From the IMG/VR virus record IMGVR_UViG_3300029319_000033, positions 1 to 63,974 of that record: DNA of 63,974 nt; one strand, 5' to 3'. The position numbers were made by a program, and so were the translations under genes. The notes beneath the pieces were generated by a model. The model was not told the origin of the DNA, ran no database searches, and worked only from the letters and a program-made list of their open reading frames with translations. Shown here in pieces: positions 28,748 to 38,170 of this stretch; the stretch's first letter is position 1; each line of letters opens with the position of its first letter. The stretch is from a virus.

Positions 28748-31165
28748 TTATTGATTAAAACCACCTAAATTAACATTATTACCAATCATATCTTGATCAA
28801 GTGATTCAAAATTTTTAGGTGGTTTATTTTTCTTTCTCTGATCAATTAATTCAGACTGTTGACTTGCTTGAATTTTAGTTCTTTCATCTTTACGATCTTC
28901 CTTTTGCTTTTCTCTAGAACTTAACCCAGCTGTTTCTAATTGTTTTAACTGTAAATCATATTGAAACTTTAATTGCATTAGTTCTTTTTTTGCAAATGTT
29001 TCTTGTTCCATTTTTTGAGCATCTAATTGAGCTCTTAATTGTTCAAGTTGAGCATTAATTTGAACAAGAGATTGTTGTTTTTGAACCTCCGCTTGTGCTG
29101 CAACTTGTTGTGCTTGAGCGTTTGCATTTGCTTGTGCTTGTATGTTTTGTTGTTGAGCGATTTGATCTCTTTCAAACTTTTTCCTTCTTTTAATTTTTAA
29201 AAGTTGATTAGCAAGTTTTACATTTTTTATTTGTCTCAAATCTATTGCATCTTCTAAATCTATGCCTTGTTGTGCAACTGCTGCTTGAATATTATTCTCA
29301 AGTCTTTGTTTTTCTTCTTCATCTGGTTCAATTTCTAAAAATATCCCAAAATCATGTAAATGTAAATTTTGCAATTCATCTAAAGTAGCGACATTATGTA
29401 CACCTATGCTTTGTATAAAAGCATCTCTTGTTGGTGAATATTCAAGCACATCCGATATTCTAAGAGATAAACATTCAGCAGTTTCTGTTGTTAAAAATAA
29501 TCCTGACTGTAATATATGTCTTGTAGCAGTATTTGAATTTGCTGCAGCTATTTTTTGCAATCCTACTAAAGCATTTTTGTCAGGAGTGCTACCATCTCTA
29601 GCTTCATTTAGCCCTGTTACATCTCTAATCATCTGCAAGTAATAATTATAATTACCTATTAGTGACTGCATTTTAGCTCCACCACTGCCACTTGCTATTT
29701 CTTGTATAGGCACCTTACCCGGATTCATATCTCCGTCAGATGTCATTGATCTACCTATTACACTACCAGTTTGAAAAAACATATTTAGTGCCTCTTGCGG
29801 ATTGTAATTGGTTCCATTACCAAGATCAATTTCAGCTATACCATCAGCATCAAGATAAACTCCATCAGGTATTAGTCTTGACATAACCTGTTGAATTTTA
29901 AGGTGAGTTAGTTGGATCATATCAGCAAACCCTGTAATTCTACCAACTAAAGACTCTACACGACCTCTATACATTCTTGGGGCAACAATAGCATAGTTCA
30001 TTTTAACCTTACTATTATCACTTTTAGGTCTCATCATATTAGTGGCTAACTGCCATTTCAATAACTTATCAGTGCCTAAAATCAAAACACCTTCATAAAG
30101 CACTTCAATAGATCTAGATATTTTTTCAAAATTAGAATCTAAAACTTCTACTGGAGGATCAAATGTGTCATCTTTAATTAATACTTTAGATGATCCTGTT
30201 GCTGTTGTTTTTATTTTATAAACTTCATTCATATATGTTTTGTAATTAAAATACAAAACATCTATTTGATTATTGTCAGTTTTATCGTAAGAAGACCTAT
30301 TATTAGGCATTGCGTAACTAGTTGGCTGTCTTTCTATTTCTTCTAAATCTTCTTGAGATAAATTTGGAAATTCTTTTTTTAATTCGTTTATAGGTATTGT
30401 TTTTATTTCTCCTACATAATAAATATCTTCAAAGTAAGGTGACTCAGTATAAGAATAAACTAAGTTAGCAGGATCTACATAATCTACTTTTATTCCTTCA
30501 GAATTATTAAATGTATTTTTAACACAACCTATGCCTAATACAGTAAGATCATAATAAAACCTTTTCTTTGTAAGTTCATATTTATTGGCTTCAAATAAAA
30601 CATTTATAGCTTGTTCTTCTGCTGTTTCTATAGCTTGTTTATATGTCAACTGCATGTGTAACTCAAGCTCTTCTTGAGAATCAGGTAATTTCTCTTCTGG
30701 AAAGTTAGCAATGTCAATACCAAAGGCTTGTTTTGTGAAAACATTTAGTTCTTTAGTTCTCATGTCATCTAGTAAACTTTCCATGTATTCAGTTCTTTTA
30801 CTAACCCCATAAGGATCTTGAGAAAAAGCCTTTACATCATAAGTTCTTTCAGCAATACCATTAACAACAATATCCACAAACTTTGGGATTATAGGTACAG
30901 GTCTCCAGTCTAAGTTAAGATAAGACAAATCACCATTAATTGATAATTCATCTTTATATTTTTGAACAGACTGCTCTCCTCTAGCATACAATCTTAGTCT
31001 GTGGTAATTATCAAAATTAGTTCTAAATCTTTGAGTACCATAATCTCCATAAAACCATTCACTTTCAATGGCTTTAGCTACTTTAAGACCATATTCTGAA
31101 CTTATTTTTTCAAGATCACTTGCTACTTGACTAGGAAAATAATTCTTAATATATGAATCAGCCAT
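28748..31165 (-). CDS. Portal protein
   Basis: 805 residues. Its position directly after terminase (8-base overlap), length and pattern match the large portal proteins of Bacteroidota podoviruses. A charged N-terminal wing/clip region is followed by the helical core (about 400-560, with RMYRGRVESLVGRITGFADM and DVTGLNEARDGS, a typical portal stretch before the Pro-Asp-Lys helix). A long Gln/Ala/Lys coiled C-terminus (about 645-760) would form the barrel. It forms the dodecameric ring for DNA passage. Confidence 0.85.
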   Translation of the reverse strand: MADSYIKNYFPSQVASDLEKISSEYGLKVAKAIESEWFYGDYGTQRFRTNFDNYHRLRLYARGEQSVQKYKDELSINGDLSYLNLDWRPVPIIPKFVDIVVNGIAERTYDVKAFSQDPYGVSKRTEYMESLLDDMRTKELNVFTKQAFGIDIANFPEEKLPDSQEELELHMQLTYKQAIETAEEQAINVLFEANKYELTKKRFYYDLTVLGIGCVKNTFNNSEGIKVDYVDPANLVYSYTESPYFEDIYYVGEIKTIPINELKKEFPNLSQEDLEEIERQPTSYAMPNNRSSYDKTDNNQIDVLYFNYKTYMNEVYKIKTTATGSSKVLIKDDTFDPPVEVLDSNFEKISRSIEVLYEGVLILGTDKLLKWQLATNMMRPKSDNSKVKMNYAIVAPRMYRGRVESLVGRITGFADMIQLTHLKIQQVMSRLIPDGVYLDADGIAEIDLGNGTNYNPQEALNMFFQTGSVIGRSMTSDGDMNPGKVPIQEIASGSGGAKMQSLIGNYNYYLQMIRDVTGLNEARDGSTPDKNALVGLQKIAAANSNTATRHILQSGLFLTTETAECLSLRISDVLEYSPTRDAFIQSIGVHNVATLDELQNLHLHDFGIFLEIEPDEEEKQRLENNIQAAVAQQGIDLEDAIDLRQIKNVKLANQLLKIKRRKKFERDQIAQQQNIQAQANANAQAQQVAAQAEVQKQQSLVQINAQLEQLRAQLDAQKMEQETFAKKELMQLKFQYDLQLKQLETAGLSSREKQKEDRKDERTKIQASQQSELIDQRKKNKPPKNFESLDQDMIGNNVNLGGFNQ

Positions 31166-33380
31166 ATTCTTCTTTTATTATTTTAGATGACATGCCTATA
31201 TTTTTATATCTAGCAAATCCAATGTTTATTTTTTGTTTTTCTTTTTTTACAACAGGTGTATATAGATTTCTATTACAAGCCATTATAGCTAAACCACTAC
31301 TTATAGATGCATCAAATTTAGTTCTATTATTTATATCAAACTTAGACCAATCATTCAATGTTTTGTTAAAGAACATATCTCCATAACTACCATTTGGTGT
31401 TGCACCAACATAATTTTGTATGTACATTTCAATCGCTGCAGCATGTGCTTGTTTCATATCTTCACTAGAGTTTGGTATACCACCTATTTCTTTTTCAGTT
31501 ATAGATAATTTATTCCATATTCTATCCGGTCTATTCATGGAATAGCTTCTATACCCTCTTCTTTTTAAATAATAAAGAAGCCTTGGTTTATTGTTTTCTG
31601 CAAGTATAGGCATCCCATAAAAAACTAATGCCATTAATACATCTTCAAAAAATATTTCTGATGTTTGAGGTCTAGCAATATATTCTAAAAAAAACTTATT
31701 TGGTGGAGCATCCTCCATAGAAAATTTTGTTAATCCATGTAAAGCTCCTTTAGAACCTTGACCGTCAACAGTACCAGATATATCATAACTATCACATCCA
31801 AAAGCACCTATATGTTCGTTACCGGGTTTTTTACCGTTGTTAGTTTGTATTACTTTATTTTGCAAATGACTTTGTGGTATCCAACTAATATTAAATCTAC
31901 CTTTTGGATCTGGATAAAATATTACTTTAGAGTCTTTAATTCCATTAATCCACTGAAAATTACCTGTAGTTATGGAAGCATTATTTTCCATAACTTCATT
32001 ATAGTCTATTTGCTCGTATATTTTAGTTAAATTAAATATACTGTTTTTAGTTTCATCTCTAAAGGCATGTTCTTCTGTTCTAGGAAATTGTCTGTAAAAT
32101 TCATTTAATGCATCAGGATCATTTTTTAATCCATCAACTTCATTTTGCCAGTGTTCTAATATACCTATGTCTATGTAATCCCCATAAGGTCCTTTAACTT
32201 CTTTTTCAGGTGTATCAAATACTGGCTGACCGTATTCATCAATAAACCCTTCGTAATTCCATTCCATAGGAATAAAAAGGCTATAAAGCCCAGAACTAGT
32301 CTGCCCATTTCTATTTCTTTTGGTGACATCAGAATCTCTGTATAATTTTTTAAAATTACCACCACCTTTATCTGATGAGTTACATGTACTACCCATCATA
32401 CATTTACCTATAACTCTACTACCTAATCTTAAGGTTGTTTTTGTGACTCTCCAGTTGTGGAGGATGTTGTTTGGTTTCTCCCACTTTCCGGATTCATCAT
32501 GTACCAATAACTTGATTTTTTCTCCATCGTAGGAGTTATCTCCTGTATTTTTCCAGTCGATTGTGGTGTCCAAGCCCTGTAAATCCTCTGTCCTGTCGGT
32601 GCTCGTAATACTCCGTCTTGTAAGTTTTGATGCTGGAACTCTAAAAGCGAGTTCTGTTTTTGGTCTATCCATGCCGTCTTGTATTGGTTTGAAGAAGAAC
32701 GGATAGTTGACGGATATAGGCACCACTTTGTCGGTGAACATTTTCTTCGCATCGGGACCGGACTTGGACAGTATTCCGTACCTCGCATCACTGGATATGG
32801 TTGCAAGGTTGACAACTTCACCAGACGCCATGAATGAGAAGCCGGATCGTCTGTTCTTAAGATAACACATCCCGTAAGATCGAAAGTCGGCTTTACAGGC
32901 TTCCCAAAAGATGTAGAATAATCTATTGGCTTCACGATAATCTGGTTTTCCAACGTCAATTTTACTCCATTGCAAGTACATGTAATGAGTGCCAGTAATA
33001 TAAGTAGGAACACCCCTATTATAGTACCATAAACCCTCTTCTCTAATTTTGAACTCATTCTCTATGTATTCTATATATTTTTCTTTAAAATCATTAGAGT
33101 ATGTTTTCCAATCAAAGATTGTTTTTATTTTACTAAGTTCTTTAGGGTATTCAGTGTACTCCCATTTGTTACTTTTAAATTTAACAACATTACTTTGTTT
33201 AGGTAAGGCTATCTTAAGATTTTGTATCTCATATATATCCCCAATCTGACCGGTCTTACTAATTACAACAACATCGTGTTCTTTGTTATAACCATACTCC
33301 CATTTCTTAGACTTGTTAAGTCTTGATATTGTATTTAATTTAATTGGAGTTACAACCTTATATAAGGTTTGTTTATACAT
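31158..33380 (-). CDS. terL: Terminase large subunit
   Basis: 740 residues. The N-terminal ATPase has a deviant Walker A region KNRRSGFSF (about 174) and Walker B LLVHDES (about 290). The coupling-type motif GSTCNSSDKGGG follows at about 325. The C-terminal nuclease has a first acidic cluster GAFGCDSYDISG (about 538) and further Asp/Glu downstream. The family powers DNA packaging through the portal, and the gene directly precedes the portal gene. Between about 32430 and 32930 the base composition changes (for example 28 G+C of 60 at 32521-32580 against 17 of 60 at 31681-31740), over the most conserved ATPase part. The frame is intact. Confidence 0.9.
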   Translation of the reverse strand: MYKQTLYKVVTPIKLNTISRLNKSKKWEYGYNKEHDVVVISKTGQIGDIYEIQNLKIALPKQSNVVKFKSNKWEYTEYPKELSKIKTIFDWKTYSNDFKEKYIEYIENEFKIREEGLWYYNRGVPTYITGTHYMYLQWSKIDVGKPDYREANRLFYIFWEACKADFRSYGMCYLKNRRSGFSFMASGEVVNLATISSDARYGILSKSGPDAKKMFTDKVVPISVNYPFFFKPIQDGMDRPKTELAFRVPASKLTRRSITSTDRTEDLQGLDTTIDWKNTGDNSYDGEKIKLLVHDESGKWEKPNNILHNWRVTKTTLRLGSRVIGKCMMGSTCNSSDKGGGNFKKLYRDSDVTKRNRNGQTSSGLYSLFIPMEWNYEGFIDEYGQPVFDTPEKEVKGPYGDYIDIGILEHWQNEVDGLKNDPDALNEFYRQFPRTEEHAFRDETKNSIFNLTKIYEQIDYNEVMENNASITTGNFQWINGIKDSKVIFYPDPKGRFNISWIPQSHLQNKVIQTNNGKKPGNEHIGAFGCDSYDISGTVDGQGSKGALHGLTKFSMEDAPPNKFFLEYIARPQTSEIFFEDVLMALVFYGMPILAENNKPRLLYYLKRRGYRSYSMNRPDRIWNKLSITEKEIGGIPNSSEDMKQAHAAAIEMYIQNYVGATPNGSYGDMFFNKTLNDWSKFDINNRTKFDASISSGLAIMACNRNLYTPVVKKEKQKINIGFARYKNIGMSSKIIKEEYG

Positions 33381-33383
33381 ATA

Positions 33384-33776
33384 TTATCCTTTTGTAAAGA
33401 AAGCATATTCAGCAACTATTGTATTTGCAGAAGCCTCTAATTGTACCGCAACTGAACCACTATTTTGACCTATTGGAACAAACATAAATTCACCTGCACT
33501 TAATTCTCCAAAAGATTTTCCATTTTCTATTTCAACTTCTAATGTTGATGTTACTGCAGAATCACTTGCATCAACTCCGGTGTGCTTTAAATACAAATAT
33601 CTAATACTAGAATGTGATGCCAATATTATTGTTTCATTGCCTGTAGTTGTAGCTGCTACTTTACTTAATCCTATTATGGGATCTGTTACTGTTAAAGAAT
33701 CTGTTACAGATAAACTTAAAGCATCTGAAGTAATGTCTGTACTTGCTAATGTTAATGTTGCTGTTAATGTTGCCAT
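33384..33776 (-). CDS. Small beta-rich virion protein next to terminase
   Basis: 130 residues, Thr/Ser/Ala/Val-rich, predicted all-beta, without cysteine or membrane segment. A run such as VQLEASANTIVAEYAFF at the C-terminus resembles capsid decoration proteins. It ends 3 bases before the terminase start. A decoration or head protein is the best guess. Confidence 0.5.
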   Translation of the reverse strand: MATLTATLTLASTDITSDALSLSVTDSLTVTDPIIGLSKVAATTTGNETIILASHSSIRYLYLKHTGVDASDSAVTSTLEVEIENGKSFGELSAGEFMFVPIGQNSGSVAVQLEASANTIVAEYAFFTKG

Positions 33777-33782
33777 ATTTTT

Positions 33783-34061
33783 TTATTTAGACTTTCTTTC
33801 TGCAAAACCACTAAATGATATACTTTGATTTGTATCAAGTGATATTTTATTTTCTAATATATTTTCTTCTTCTTCTATTCTATTGAGTATTTCAAACGCA
33901 TCAAAGATAGCAAGTTTTTTTGTTGCAGCAGCATTTTTTAATCTATCTGCCGATATATCATCATCAGAATCTACAATAGCTTCTTTTGCTACTTTAATTA
34001 ATTCCTCAACTGCTACTTGCCCAGCTTGGATTATATTCTTCTTCGTTTCCTTGATATTCAT
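33783..34061 (-). CDS. Small helical protein before terminase, candidate small terminase subunit
   Basis: 92 residues, almost entirely helical and acidic. The central stretch DISADRLKNAAATKKLAIFDAFEILNRI is the most structured part. It overlaps the upstream 201-residue gene by 56 bases in another frame. Helical small proteins two genes upstream of the large subunit are candidates for the small terminase, but no DNA-binding motif is clear. Confidence 0.5.
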   Translation of the reverse strand: MNIKETKKNIIQAGQVAVEELIKVAKEAIVDSDDDISADRLKNAAATKKLAIFDAFEILNRIEEEENILENKISLDTNQSISFSGFAERKSK

Positions 34062-34611
34062 ATTTAATTGTAATTTGACTAGTTAAAACTCTATATAGTC
34101 TTTCACCGTCAATAATAAATTCATAAGTGCTAACAGGTGTAAATCCAACTAAGTCACCTTCTTCTAACCCAAACTCATTAAGAGTTTTATTACTTTTTTT
34201 TAGAACACCTATACATTCTCTTTCTTTATCTAAAGAATATTTATCTATAGATTTTATTGGCTTTACAAAACAAAAACCATCTGTAGCTACCCACTTATTG
34301 TCTCTTTTGTATGAAAATATTTGATCTTCTTTTACACAATAAGTGTTTTCATTTATATAACTCCTACTATTTTTTTCTTTAGAATCAACATTATACCATC
34401 TTCTAAACACATTATGATGTACTATAATATTATCACCTACTTTTATTTTAGTATTAATTGCTATGGGTGTTGATTTAACTACAGCCTCCCTGCTAACATA
34501 CTGATGATTATATATTTCTGTATTAAGAATAAGATCTTTATCATCAACTTTTTTAGTATTATTATAACGAGATGACTTAGGTGATATTATAAAGTCATAT
34601 ATACTCCTCAT
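34006..34611 (-). CDS. Beta-rich protein with GroES-like features (tentative)
   Basis: 201 residues, beta-rich. The opening YDFIISP resembles the first strand of co-chaperonins, KVGDNIIVHH (about 57-66) resembles the strand-turn after the mobile loop, and GLEEGDLVGFTP (about 149) recalls the paired strand of the GroES barrel. It is longer than a normal GroES. Genome-encoded gp31-type head-assembly co-chaperonins can be this divergent, but the resemblance is only by pattern. It overlaps the downstream 92-residue gene by 56 bases and touches the upstream gene by one base. Confidence 0.4.
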   Translation of the reverse strand: MRSIYDFIISPKSSRYNNTKKVDDKDLILNTEIYNHQYVSREAVVKSTPIAINTKIKVGDNIIVHHNVFRRWYNVDSKEKNSRSYINENTYCVKEDQIFSYKRDNKWVATDGFCFVKPIKSIDKYSLDKERECIGVLKKSNKTLNEFGLEEGDLVGFTPVSTYEFIIDGERLYRVLTSQITIKYEYQGNEEEYNPSWASSS

Positions 34612-34832
34612 TAATATTCTAGATTATACTCTACAGATATAGCCATGTTTTTGTTGAAGTTTTTCCAAATAATTACATCATTATTTTTTTTAATGTAAAT
34701 ATCAAAACCTTCATCTTCTTCAATTATATCACAAATCCTATGCCCTCCATAAACCTCTTGACCTACGGAGTAATGCATAGATTCATTTTTATAATCTTTA
34801 CCAACACTAATTTTACGTATTAGCTTACTCAC
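34611..34832 (-). CDS. Small hypothetical protein
   Basis: 73 residues, mixed charge, probably a small beta domain (YSVGQEVYGGHRICDIIEED). It overlaps the upstream coiled-coil gene by 4 bases and the downstream gene by one, so all three are translationally coupled. No motif was recognised. Confidence 0.5.
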   Translation of the reverse strand: MSKLIRKISVGKDYKNESMHYSVGQEVYGGHRICDIIEEDEGFDIYIKKNNDVIIWKNFNKNMAISVEYNLEY

Positions 34833-35227
34833 TTTTTTGCTTCTTCAAACTCGTAATCCTTACCTATTTCTCCCTCTCCTTCAAGCTCTTTAATTCCTTC
34901 TAGATTTGGTTTTTTGTTAAAGATTTCACCACCACCTTCAAATTCTGTTTTAACAGTTCTATCTTCTTTGTTTTCACCAGTAGCTAACTCACTTAATTCT
35001 TGTTTGGTTATAGTACCATCAACAATACTTATAGAAACTTTGCCATACTCTTTTTCTAATTCATCTTGAGTATTCTTTAAAGTTTTTTGTACCTCTGCTA
35101 CTTGGTGTAACAAAACATGCTTTTGTGTTTCAATATGACCAATTTGATTTTGACCATTTTGAATTTGTTTAACTAGTGTTTGTAATAACTCTAACTGTTC
35201 TTTTTTTATTTTTTCTACTTTACTCAT
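34829..35227 (-). CDS. Coiled-coil protein
   Basis: 132 residues. Residues 1-65 are a continuous coiled coil rich in Lys, Gln, Glu and Leu. The C-terminal half is acidic and Gly-rich and likely disordered. It follows a 64-base gap after the BspA-like gene and is coupled to the next gene by a 4-base overlap. It could be a structural spacer or assembly factor; the family is not recognised. Confidence 0.5.
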   Translation of the reverse strand: MSKVEKIKKEQLELLQTLVKQIQNGQNQIGHIETQKHVLLHQVAEVQKTLKNTQDELEKEYGKVSISIVDGTITKQELSELATGENKEDRTVKTEFEGGGEIFNKKPNLEGIKELEGEGEIGKDYEFEEAKK

Positions 35228-35291
35228 TTTAAATTTAATTTAATTATACTTATTGATATTACTATTACATATATAGTTATTTTTTTAACTT

Positions 35292-36812
35292 TTAAGTATG
35301 TGTACCATCACCGTCTGTAATTGTCCAACCTCTACTAACTAATGTTGCTCTAGCATTTTGACCTGCAGTATCTGTTAAACGAGCAATGTCAAAGTGTGCT
35401 GTTACATTACTTTGTGTTGATTGTGCCGCCCAACCTATAATTGTAGCTTTATAATTAGCGTCAGATAAAGAACCAGCACCATTAAACATATCTGTCATAT
35501 TTGTTACATTACTTATATCCCAACTAGCAAGGTTTTGATTAAAAACCATACCTAACTCTCCACCCTTAAACATATTACTCATGTTTGTAACACTACTTGT
35601 ATCCCAACCACTAATATCTTGATTAAAACTTTCAGCACCTTCAAACATACGATGCATATTAGTAACACTGCTTACATTCCAACTACTAATATTCTGATTA
35701 AAAGATTGTGCATTTTCAAACATTTCAGACATATCGGTAACACTACTGACATTCCAACTAGTAATGTTTCCATTAAAAGCAGTGGCTCCTTCAAACATTG
35801 CACTCATATTTGTAACGCTACTTACGTCCCAAGAATTTAGATCTTGATTAAAAGATGTAGCATTATTAAACATCGCTGTCATGTTTGTAACATTACCTGT
35901 ATTCCAAGAATTACAAGTTTGATTAAAAGAAGTAGCTCCTCTAAACATATTTACCATACTAGTAACATCTGCAGTATCCCAAGAATTAATACTTTGATTA
36001 AAAGATGTAGCATTCATGAATATTTGTAGGAAATTAGTGGCACTTCCTGTATTCCAACCACCTATATTTTGATTAAAAGCAGAAGCACTAGAAAACATAC
36101 TATTAAAATCTTGCACATTGCTAACATCCCAACTAGTAACATTACTATCATTAAAATTTGTTAGACCTTGAAAACAACTACTTAAATCTGTACACCTTGA
36201 AAGATCTGGTGTGTCGCTAGCACTTATATTTAAACTTGTACTTGCACCTTGTAATGTTAACTTTCTCCATTTTATATTACCCCAAGCAGATATATCAGTT
36301 ACATTAAAAGTAGTTAAACTCCATTCTGGAAATGATAGAACTGTATCTGCTATTATGGTAGCATTATAAGAGCTTGTTGATCCCCCTCCACTATTATCTA
36401 AATAAGTTTTGTTAAGTTGACCAGCATCAAGTGTAAAGGTAAGTATATTAATAAAAGTTGTAATACCATCACCCCAAGCAATAGCAGCACCGTATTCACT
36501 AGAAGTACCATTTAAAGTTATTCTTCCATTATAATTTTGACCTGCAGGGAACGTTGTAGTGAATGCAAAAGCTGTTGAGGCTACTGATGCTGGATATCCT
36601 CTGTATTGATTGGCGTTAGTTACATTACTTAAACTACCACTTAAATCTCCAGAGAAAGTTGTATCAAATAAAGAAACATTAGATGCAGCTATTAAATCGT
36701 TTAAATTATCAACACTAGCTACAGATCCACCACCTTCAGTTATAGCACCTTGTATTGTAGTGTTATCGCTATTACCAAACATACTAAAACTACCGCTAGT
36801 AGGTACACCCAT
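35292..36812 (-). CDS. BspA-like (DUF285-type) repeat surface protein
   Basis: 506 residues. About nine repeats of 23-24 residues occupy roughly 225-450, each of the form Trp-Asp/Asn-Val/Thr-Ser-x-Val-Thr-Asn-Met-x-x-Met-Phe-x-x-Ala-x-x-Phe-Asn-Gln. This is the signature of the DUF285/BspA-like family, best known from surface adhesins of Bacteroidota, mollicutes and protists. The N-terminal 200 residues are beta-rich and could be the virion anchor. It lies one base from the 180-residue S74 fibre gene, so I infer a tail or fibre adhesin, perhaps acquired from a host surface gene. Confidence 0.85.
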   Translation of the reverse strand: MGVPTSGSFSMFGNSDNTTIQGAITEGGGSVASVDNLNDLIAASNVSLFDTTFSGDLSGSLSNVTNANQYRGYPASVASTAFAFTTTFPAGQNYNGRITLNGTSSEYGAAIAWGDGITTFINILTFTLDAGQLNKTYLDNSGGGSTSSYNATIIADTVLSFPEWSLTTFNVTDISAWGNIKWRKLTLQGASTSLNISASDTPDLSRCTDLSSCFQGLTNFNDSNVTSWDVSNVQDFNSMFSSASAFNQNIGGWNTGSATNFLQIFMNATSFNQSINSWDTADVTSMVNMFRGATSFNQTCNSWNTGNVTNMTAMFNNATSFNQDLNSWDVSSVTNMSAMFEGATAFNGNITSWNVSSVTDMSEMFENAQSFNQNISSWNVSSVTNMHRMFEGAESFNQDISGWDTSSVTNMSNMFKGGELGMVFNQNLASWDISNVTNMTDMFNGAGSLSDANYKATIIGWAAQSTQSNVTAHFDIARLTDTAGQNARATLVSRGWTITDGDGTHT

Positions 36813-36813
36813 A

Positions 36814-37356
36814 TTACTTAATTTTTTCCTCTATTGCTACTAATTTTTCTTCTAATTCAAGTATCGCTTTATGCATGTGAGCTAAGACGCTTCTATCACT
36901 CATAGACAGGTATCCATCATTATTTTCATATACTGCATGAGGTATTACTTCTTTAACTTCTTGAGCTATAAAACCTGATTCTTTTTCACCACCTTTAATA
37001 TAGCTGTAAGAAGAAAACTTTTTTATAACTTCAATACCTTCTTTAATGGGTTGTATTTCAGATTTTAATCTTTCATCTGAAGTTGTTACAAAGTTAGCGG
37101 CTGTTAAAGCTCCACTACTAGAATTAAAAGTTAAGTTAGTACCAGTTTTAGGTGCCAGAGTTCCTGTTGCTGAAGTAGAAAAAAGTGGGAAACAAGTTGT
37201 GTCACTGGATTCATCCACAACTGTATTAGCATATACAAACTCTCTTAAAGATTGTACGCTAAAATTCTTTGTAGTACCATCACTTGAATCTGTACCTACT
37301 AGTTTGTCAGAGTTATTGATAGTACCATCTAAATCAAAAGTTGATATTCTTGGCAT
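36814..37356 (-). CDS. Short fibre protein with S74 intramolecular chaperone
   Basis: 180 residues. The N-terminal 75 residues are a small fibre foot ([20 protein letters not shown]). Residues about 90-180 are an S74 chaperone: [26 protein letters not shown], and a coiled-coil end. It is the second S74 domain in the genome, diverged from the 484-residue fibre. The fibre part is unusually short, which suggests a small knob or a partner for the adjacent BspA-like protein. Confidence 0.8.
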   Translation of the reverse strand: MPRISTFDLDGTINNSDKLVGTDSSDGTTKNFSVQSLREFVYANTVVDESSDTTCFPLFSTSATGTLAPKTGTNLTFNSSSGALTAANFVTTSDERLKSEIQPIKEGIEVIKKFSSYSYIKGGEKESGFIAQEVKEVIPHAVYENNDGYLSMSDRSVLAHMHKAILELEEKLVAIEEKIK

Positions 37357-37362
37357 GAATTT

Positions 37363-37818
37363 TTATTTTTTAGAGCTTGTACCGTAGTAGTATGCAAATA
37401 TGTTAGATATAACAACACCTTCAACCATACCCATAAGATGTACAAACAAATCATTATCTGTGACAGTAGGTACATATACTACAGCATATATTATAAAAGC
37501 AAATGACAATAAACCAACTATGCCGGTTAATGTCATCATAAAATCTTTTTTACCAGTTTTAGCAACTTCTATCTCTCTATTTCTAGCAGAATCTCTGTCA
37601 GCAACTTCTATCTTATAAAGTTCTTTTTGATGTTGTTGCAACATCTTCTTGTCCTCTGGAGATATGTCTGGATCTGCATCAATCATCTTACTTACCATGC
37701 TAAGAACTCCAGCATCAGGTAAAAATTCACCAGCAACATTTAAAATCTTAGGTGCTATCTTTGATAGTAATCCACCTAATTTAGTATCTTTAAATTTTTT
37801 CTTTTTATCACCACTCAT
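37363..37818 (-). CDS. Holin, 3TM-type (probable)
   Basis: 151 residues. An amphipathic N-terminus with a hydrophobic patch (about 12-45), a charged helix with DRDSARNREIEVAK (about 74-87), then two strong membrane segments at about 93-114 and 124-145. The Asp-Ser-Ala-Arg-x-Arg-Glu motif before the membrane pair is typical of the 3TM holin family found in phages and gene-transfer agents. The gene shares its last base region with the upstream 116-residue gene (37818). It would permeabilise the inner membrane at lysis. Confidence 0.7.
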   Translation of the reverse strand: MSGDKKKKFKDTKLGGLLSKIAPKILNVAGEFLPDAGVLSMVSKMIDADPDISPEDKKMLQQHQKELYKIEVADRDSARNREIEVAKTGKKDFMMTLTGIVGLLSFAFIIYAVVYVPTVTDNDLFVHLMGMVEGVVISNIFAYYYGTSSKK

Positions 37819-38168
37819 TATCTCCTCCTTTTACCATTTCTATATTTACGTCTAGTTTTTTCGTAAGCTTCTTTTTCCCAAGGCAAATCACTACTACCTT
37901 CTTTCATTTGACTTCTAGGATAGGTTTTACCTTTCCAGTACACATTTTTATCATCATAATCGAGATCACCTCTTTTCATTTGATTCATGTGAACTTTCTC
38001 ATGTTCAATTGCTTCTTCAGCTAACTTACTACCTTTTTTAACATCTTTATCCAAAAATATTGTCCCATCCCTGTTAGCTTCTGCCACTATATTTTTACCT
38101 AGGTTTTTATGAAAAATAGGTGTACCAGATTCGTTAAAACCCGGTAACCCTTTCATTTTAAATGCCAT
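37818..38168 (-). CDS. Small zinc-peptidase-like protein
   Basis: 116 residues. HEKVH at 56-60 is a perfect HExxH zinc-binding motif inside a helix, with a downstream Glu-rich helix (PWEKEAYEK, about 96-104) that could supply the third ligand. The start MAFKMKGLPGF resembles the neighbouring 386-residue gene's start. It lies between a Lys-rich structural protein and the holin. Known relatives of this build are uncharacterised phage zincins. A lysis or virion-processing role is possible but unproven. Confidence 0.6.
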   Translation of the reverse strand: MAFKMKGLPGFNESGTPIFHKNLGKNIVAEANRDGTIFLDKDVKKGSKLAEEAIEHEKVHMNQMKRGDLDYDDKNVYWKGKTYPRSQMKEGSSDLPWEKEAYEKTRRKYRNGKRRR

Positions 38169-38170
38169 GT

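Noticed and set aside
32429-33058. 209-codon ORF with a membrane-like start inside terL
   Set aside because: It lies wholly within the conserved terminase frame, in a G+C-rich patch where stops are rarer; kept only as a finding.
35619-36029. Repeat-like DNA in 35.6-36.1 kb that could suggest a CRISPR array
   Set aside because: The repeats are codons of the BspA-like protein, 69-72 bases apart, imperfect and translated; there are no spacers or cas genes.
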